A stretch of DNA of 34,736 nt from Ophiothrix spiculata (taxonomy: Eukaryota; Echinodermata; Ophiuroidea; Amphilepidida; Ophiotrichidae), in assembly GCA_000969725.1 (NCBI GenBank), contig JXSR01S046147.1; one strand, written 5' to 3'. The stretch's first letter is position 1. Each line of letters opens with the position of its first letter. The translations under genes were made by a program, and so were the position numbers. Below the pieces are notes generated by a model, which ran no database searches, was not told the origin of the DNA, and saw nothing but the letters and a program-made list of their open reading frames with translations. Positions 31,741-34,736 of the stretch are shown here, one piece after another.

Positions 31741-31816
31741 GTATTCACACCATTCTTGGGGGAAATTGCTTCGGGCTTCGCCCTCAGCAATTCTTCCCCA
31801 AGAATGATGTGAATAC
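31741..31816. repeat. Inverted repeat, about 36-bp arms, 3-bp loop, at the broken end of the LINE
   Basis: Left arm 31741-31776 (GTATTCACACCATTCTTGGG..CGGGC) and right arm 31780-31816 pair with a few mismatches around TTC. The LINE frame continues through it only as non-homologous residues, so the hairpin marks or caused the truncation. It may be a tiny palindromic mobile element. Confidence 0.85.
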
Positions 31817-34569
31817 TCTGTATTATCCTTATCTTAATGAATGAGATTCTACTTCGGACATCTATAAAACCAAGTGTTCTTAGCATGTTATTAATAGGTG
31901 TTAAAAATGGTGCACTTAAGATAATACGCATAGCGGTGTTTTGTAACTTTTGGAGCTTGTTTAGGTTTTTAACACCGCAATTGCTCCAAACAAGAATGCC
32001 ATAGTCAAGATGTGGAACAAACATAGAATTATATATTGTAACAAGTGACTTTTGTGGCACAAATGGTTTGATTCGTCTCATTATTCCAAGACTATTGCAC
32101 ATTTTCCGGGAGACATTATTTACATGATCATCCCATTTCAAGTTTTCAATGATTGTAATACCAAGATATTTAAAACACTTGACTTTGTCAACATTTATAT
32201 TATTCATTACTACATTCATACAATGTATGCGGTTACTTTTACTTGTTTTCATTGGAGTTCCCAAGAGCGTAACCTAAGTTTTGCTGACATTTGCTTTCAT
32301 ATTATTATCCTTTAACCATTTACAGAGAGAAACCAGGTCTTCGTTATGAAAATTCTCAATAACATTTACGTCTTCGTGACAAAATAAATCAGTGTATCGT
32401 CAGCATACATGTCAACTGTGCAATTTAAAATATTAAGAGGCAAATCATTTATGAACAAAAGAAATAATAAAGGACCTAGAATAGATCCTTGTGGAACACC
32501 TGTTCTTATATATTTCTTAGACGAAATAGTACCATTGATGCAAACATGTGGAGCACGGTTTATCAAGGTATGATTTAAACCATTTGTTTTCGTTACCTGT
32601 AATTCCAAGCGAACTCAATTTCTCAATTAATAACTTGTGGCAAATCATATTAAAGGCCTTGCTTAAGTCAACAAACACTGCACCGATATACTTCCCTTGA
32701 TCAATCTCTTTATTCCATTTATCGAGGGTTTTCATAAGTGCAGTGCTTGTTGAGTGTAGTTGGCGAAAACCAGATTGACCATTGTACATTAAATCGTTAT
32801 CATTTACAAATTTGTAGAGCTGCTTGTGAACGATCTTTTCAAGAATCTTGGAACAAATGGGTAAAATAGAAATTGGGCGATAGTTAGACAAGTCATCTTT
32901 GTTGCCACTTTTAAAAAGTTGGTGTTACCCGGGCAATTTTAAGATCATCCGGTACATACCCTTGGGTGAGACACATATTAGAAATATTGCACAATATTGG
33001 AGAAATTGCTTTAGAACCATACTTAATAAGCTTAGTACATACATTGTTAAGTCCACTTGCTTTATCTGATGAGATGGCACTTAACTCATTTAAAACTACA
33101 TCAACTGTGATCTCAGAAAACGAAAATTTACAGACATGATTAAAATTTAAATTGTCTTGGTCAATTGTACCATTGAGATCAGAGTGATTTACAACTCCAT
33201 CAGTATGATCACTTGAGCCAATGTTTGCGAAGTGATTATTGAAATTGTTTGCCAGATCAATATCACTTGTTGAAGTTGACGGGAGAATGGTAATCTGACC
33301 TTTTTTATTTGGCAGAATCTCTTTTAAAGTTTTTCACATCTTTTTACAATCACCTGCAGCATTTTTAATTTATCTAGTATAATGATCTTTTTTTGCCTCT
33401 TTCATTAACACATTAAAATTATTTCTTAATTCTCTGTATTTACTCCAGTGAGAATTATTTTCAGAATTATTTACAAAACACTTTATTGCTTTTTTGTGAT
33501 GATAATCTCTTTCATGCATCATATCAAAAATATCATTACGGTTCTGAAGTCATGGACACAATTTTTGTTTAAATCTAACAGTTTCTAATGGTGCGTGTAA
33601 ATCACAAATGGCAGTAAACTTCGTAACAAAATTGTTCCAGGCCGTGGATACATTCATGGAATCATTAATTACCCAGTTTACATCTTCAAATTCTGTAACA
33701 AAGTCGTCGACTTTAAAGGTTTTAAAAGTTCTGAAAATTCAGTAACATTAGTATTCTTACATAGATTGGCATCAGTTGTAAGGATTACATCAATTAAAGT
33801 TTTACTTGAAGGTGTTATTCTAGTGGTCTTCTTAACGAGTTGATCTAAATTATACAGATCCATAAAATCATACATATGACGGCCAGAAATGTCTTTCTTA
33901 AGAAAATCACAATTTAGGTCACCCAAGAGGATGACTTCATTGTTTTCATTAACTACGCTATCCATTGTTTATGTCAATATATCAAAAAATCAAAATTATC
34001 CTTCTTGGGTAGATATAGACACCCGACAACAATTATTCTTTTCTGACTCTGTTTAATTTCAAACCAAAGAGATTCATATTATCCTTTTCGAGATCGCACC
34101 TTCTTACATAACATACAAGCTGCTACGCCTCCACCATTTCTGTTTCTGTCTTTCCGCTCACAAACATAACCTGGTATTTGAATTTCACTATTGTGAATTG
34201 TAGAGTCTAACCACGTTTCGGAAAGTGTAATTATGTGATACGGATTTTTATTTATCAGTAATTTCAAACCATCAAAACTTGAAGGGAGACTCTGGATATT
34301 TAAGTGACATATTTTGATACCATTTTAAGGCAGACATTTACCCTTAACATGCGTTGAATTCTTACCAATGTCACTAGATTTACTAACAATAACATTTGAG
34401 TTGTTAACGATTTTTTATTAACTTACAAGGCACAAGGAAATCATTGTTTTTACTTTTTTCAACATTTTCTTTCGATGTGTTAACAATTTTTTCAACATCA
34501 TATTTAATACAGTCATTAATCACAATATTCGGGCATATAACAACAACACTAGAAACAATAAAAACCATG
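31817..34569 (-). mobile_element. APE-type LINE with endonuclease and reverse transcriptase, disrupted and 3'-truncated
   Basis: Reading the minus strand from 34569, a Met-started leader (MVFIVSSVVVICPNIV...) runs, with a frameshift, into KICHLNIQSLPSSFDGLKLL (about 34310) and SETWLDS, RNGGGVAA, GDLNCDF (about 33905) and TLIDVILTT, the blocks of an apurinic-type endonuclease. A linker (33680-33220) leads to the RT: SDKASGLNNV, PDDLKIARVTP, SNYRPISILPICSKILEK (about 32890), SGFRQLHST, FVDLSKAF, GVPQGSILGPLLFLLFINDL, YADDTLIY (about 32390), then KCFKYLGITI and HLDYGILVWSNCG. At least three internal stops and several frameshifts are present. It ends at a hairpin (31741-31816) rather than a natural 3' end. 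The jockey/CR1-like group is likely. Confidence 0.9.
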
Positions 34570-34736
34570 AATTCCCTTTAGTTTTGCCAATCTGGGTGTG
34601 CTTTTATTTTCACAACTGAGAATTCATCTTGCAATCACAAATTTCTTTTCCATTAATCAATCATTATAAACCAATTGAATTGTATCCAAAGACACAGTGA
34701 ATTTATACCTTCATAAGTTCACATACCTCCGCTGGC
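34570..34736 (-). other. Region upstream of the LINE leader, to window edge
   Basis: AT-rich sequence upstream of the apparent ORF2 start on the minus strand. It is probably LINE 5' UTR or the end of a decayed ORF1, but no protein motif is visible. The element may continue beyond the window. Confidence 0.3.

Overview
This is AT-rich nuclear DNA from an invertebrate animal. The grounds are decayed APE-type LINE retrotransposons, many short terminal-inverted-repeat (TIR) elements, one plausible two-exon gene with GT-AG splice sites, and no bacterial operon structure. The species cannot be named from the sequence. A run of 50 N at 22192-22241 marks a scaffold gap.

Layout. Positions 1-7960 are gene-poor. 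They hold a diverged inverted repeat pair (about 905-1165 and 5822-6080), a 144-bp tandem duplication, a 427-bp TIR element (1880-2306), short spaced repeats and YY1-like palindromes near 3.5-4.2 kb, and a 626-bp TIR element (6343-6968). A large direct segmental duplication follows: copy 1 at about 7965-15752 and copy 2 at about 17335-23210, separated by a broken LINE reverse transcriptase and an inverted-repeat patch. Copy 1 carries three TIR/foldback insertions (8896-9486, 10319-10583, 13688-14084) that copy 2 lacks, so the copies serve as filled and empty sites for each other. From about 23.2 to 28.3 kb, older and more diverged relatives of the same repeat units continue, interrupted by a 651-bp TIR element (23534-24184), a second 651-bp TIR element with a tRNA-like core (25293-25943), and a LINE fragment. 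From 28.4 kb to the end the window is mainly LINE remains: a minus-strand 3' end, a plus-strand 5'-truncated 3' end, and a minus-strand element that still shows endonuclease and reverse transcriptase.

The main observation is a small two-exon gene on the minus strand, present once in each duplicate (14194-14822 and 21647-22329). Exon 1 encodes a hydrophobic segment followed by an Asp/Glu/Gly-rich stretch and ends at a GTAAGA donor. Exon 2 begins after a TTTATTCAG acceptor and encodes 16 residues to a stop. Seven substitutions separate the readable coding sequence of the two copies: six are silent (one swaps TAA for TGA) and one is Tyr to Phe. Surrounding DNA has diverged more and carries indels. 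This indicates a short, possibly secreted or membrane-anchored protein kept under selection; I do not recognise its family.

Apart from this pair I find no host gene I would defend. All other protein-like signal comes from retrotransposons.
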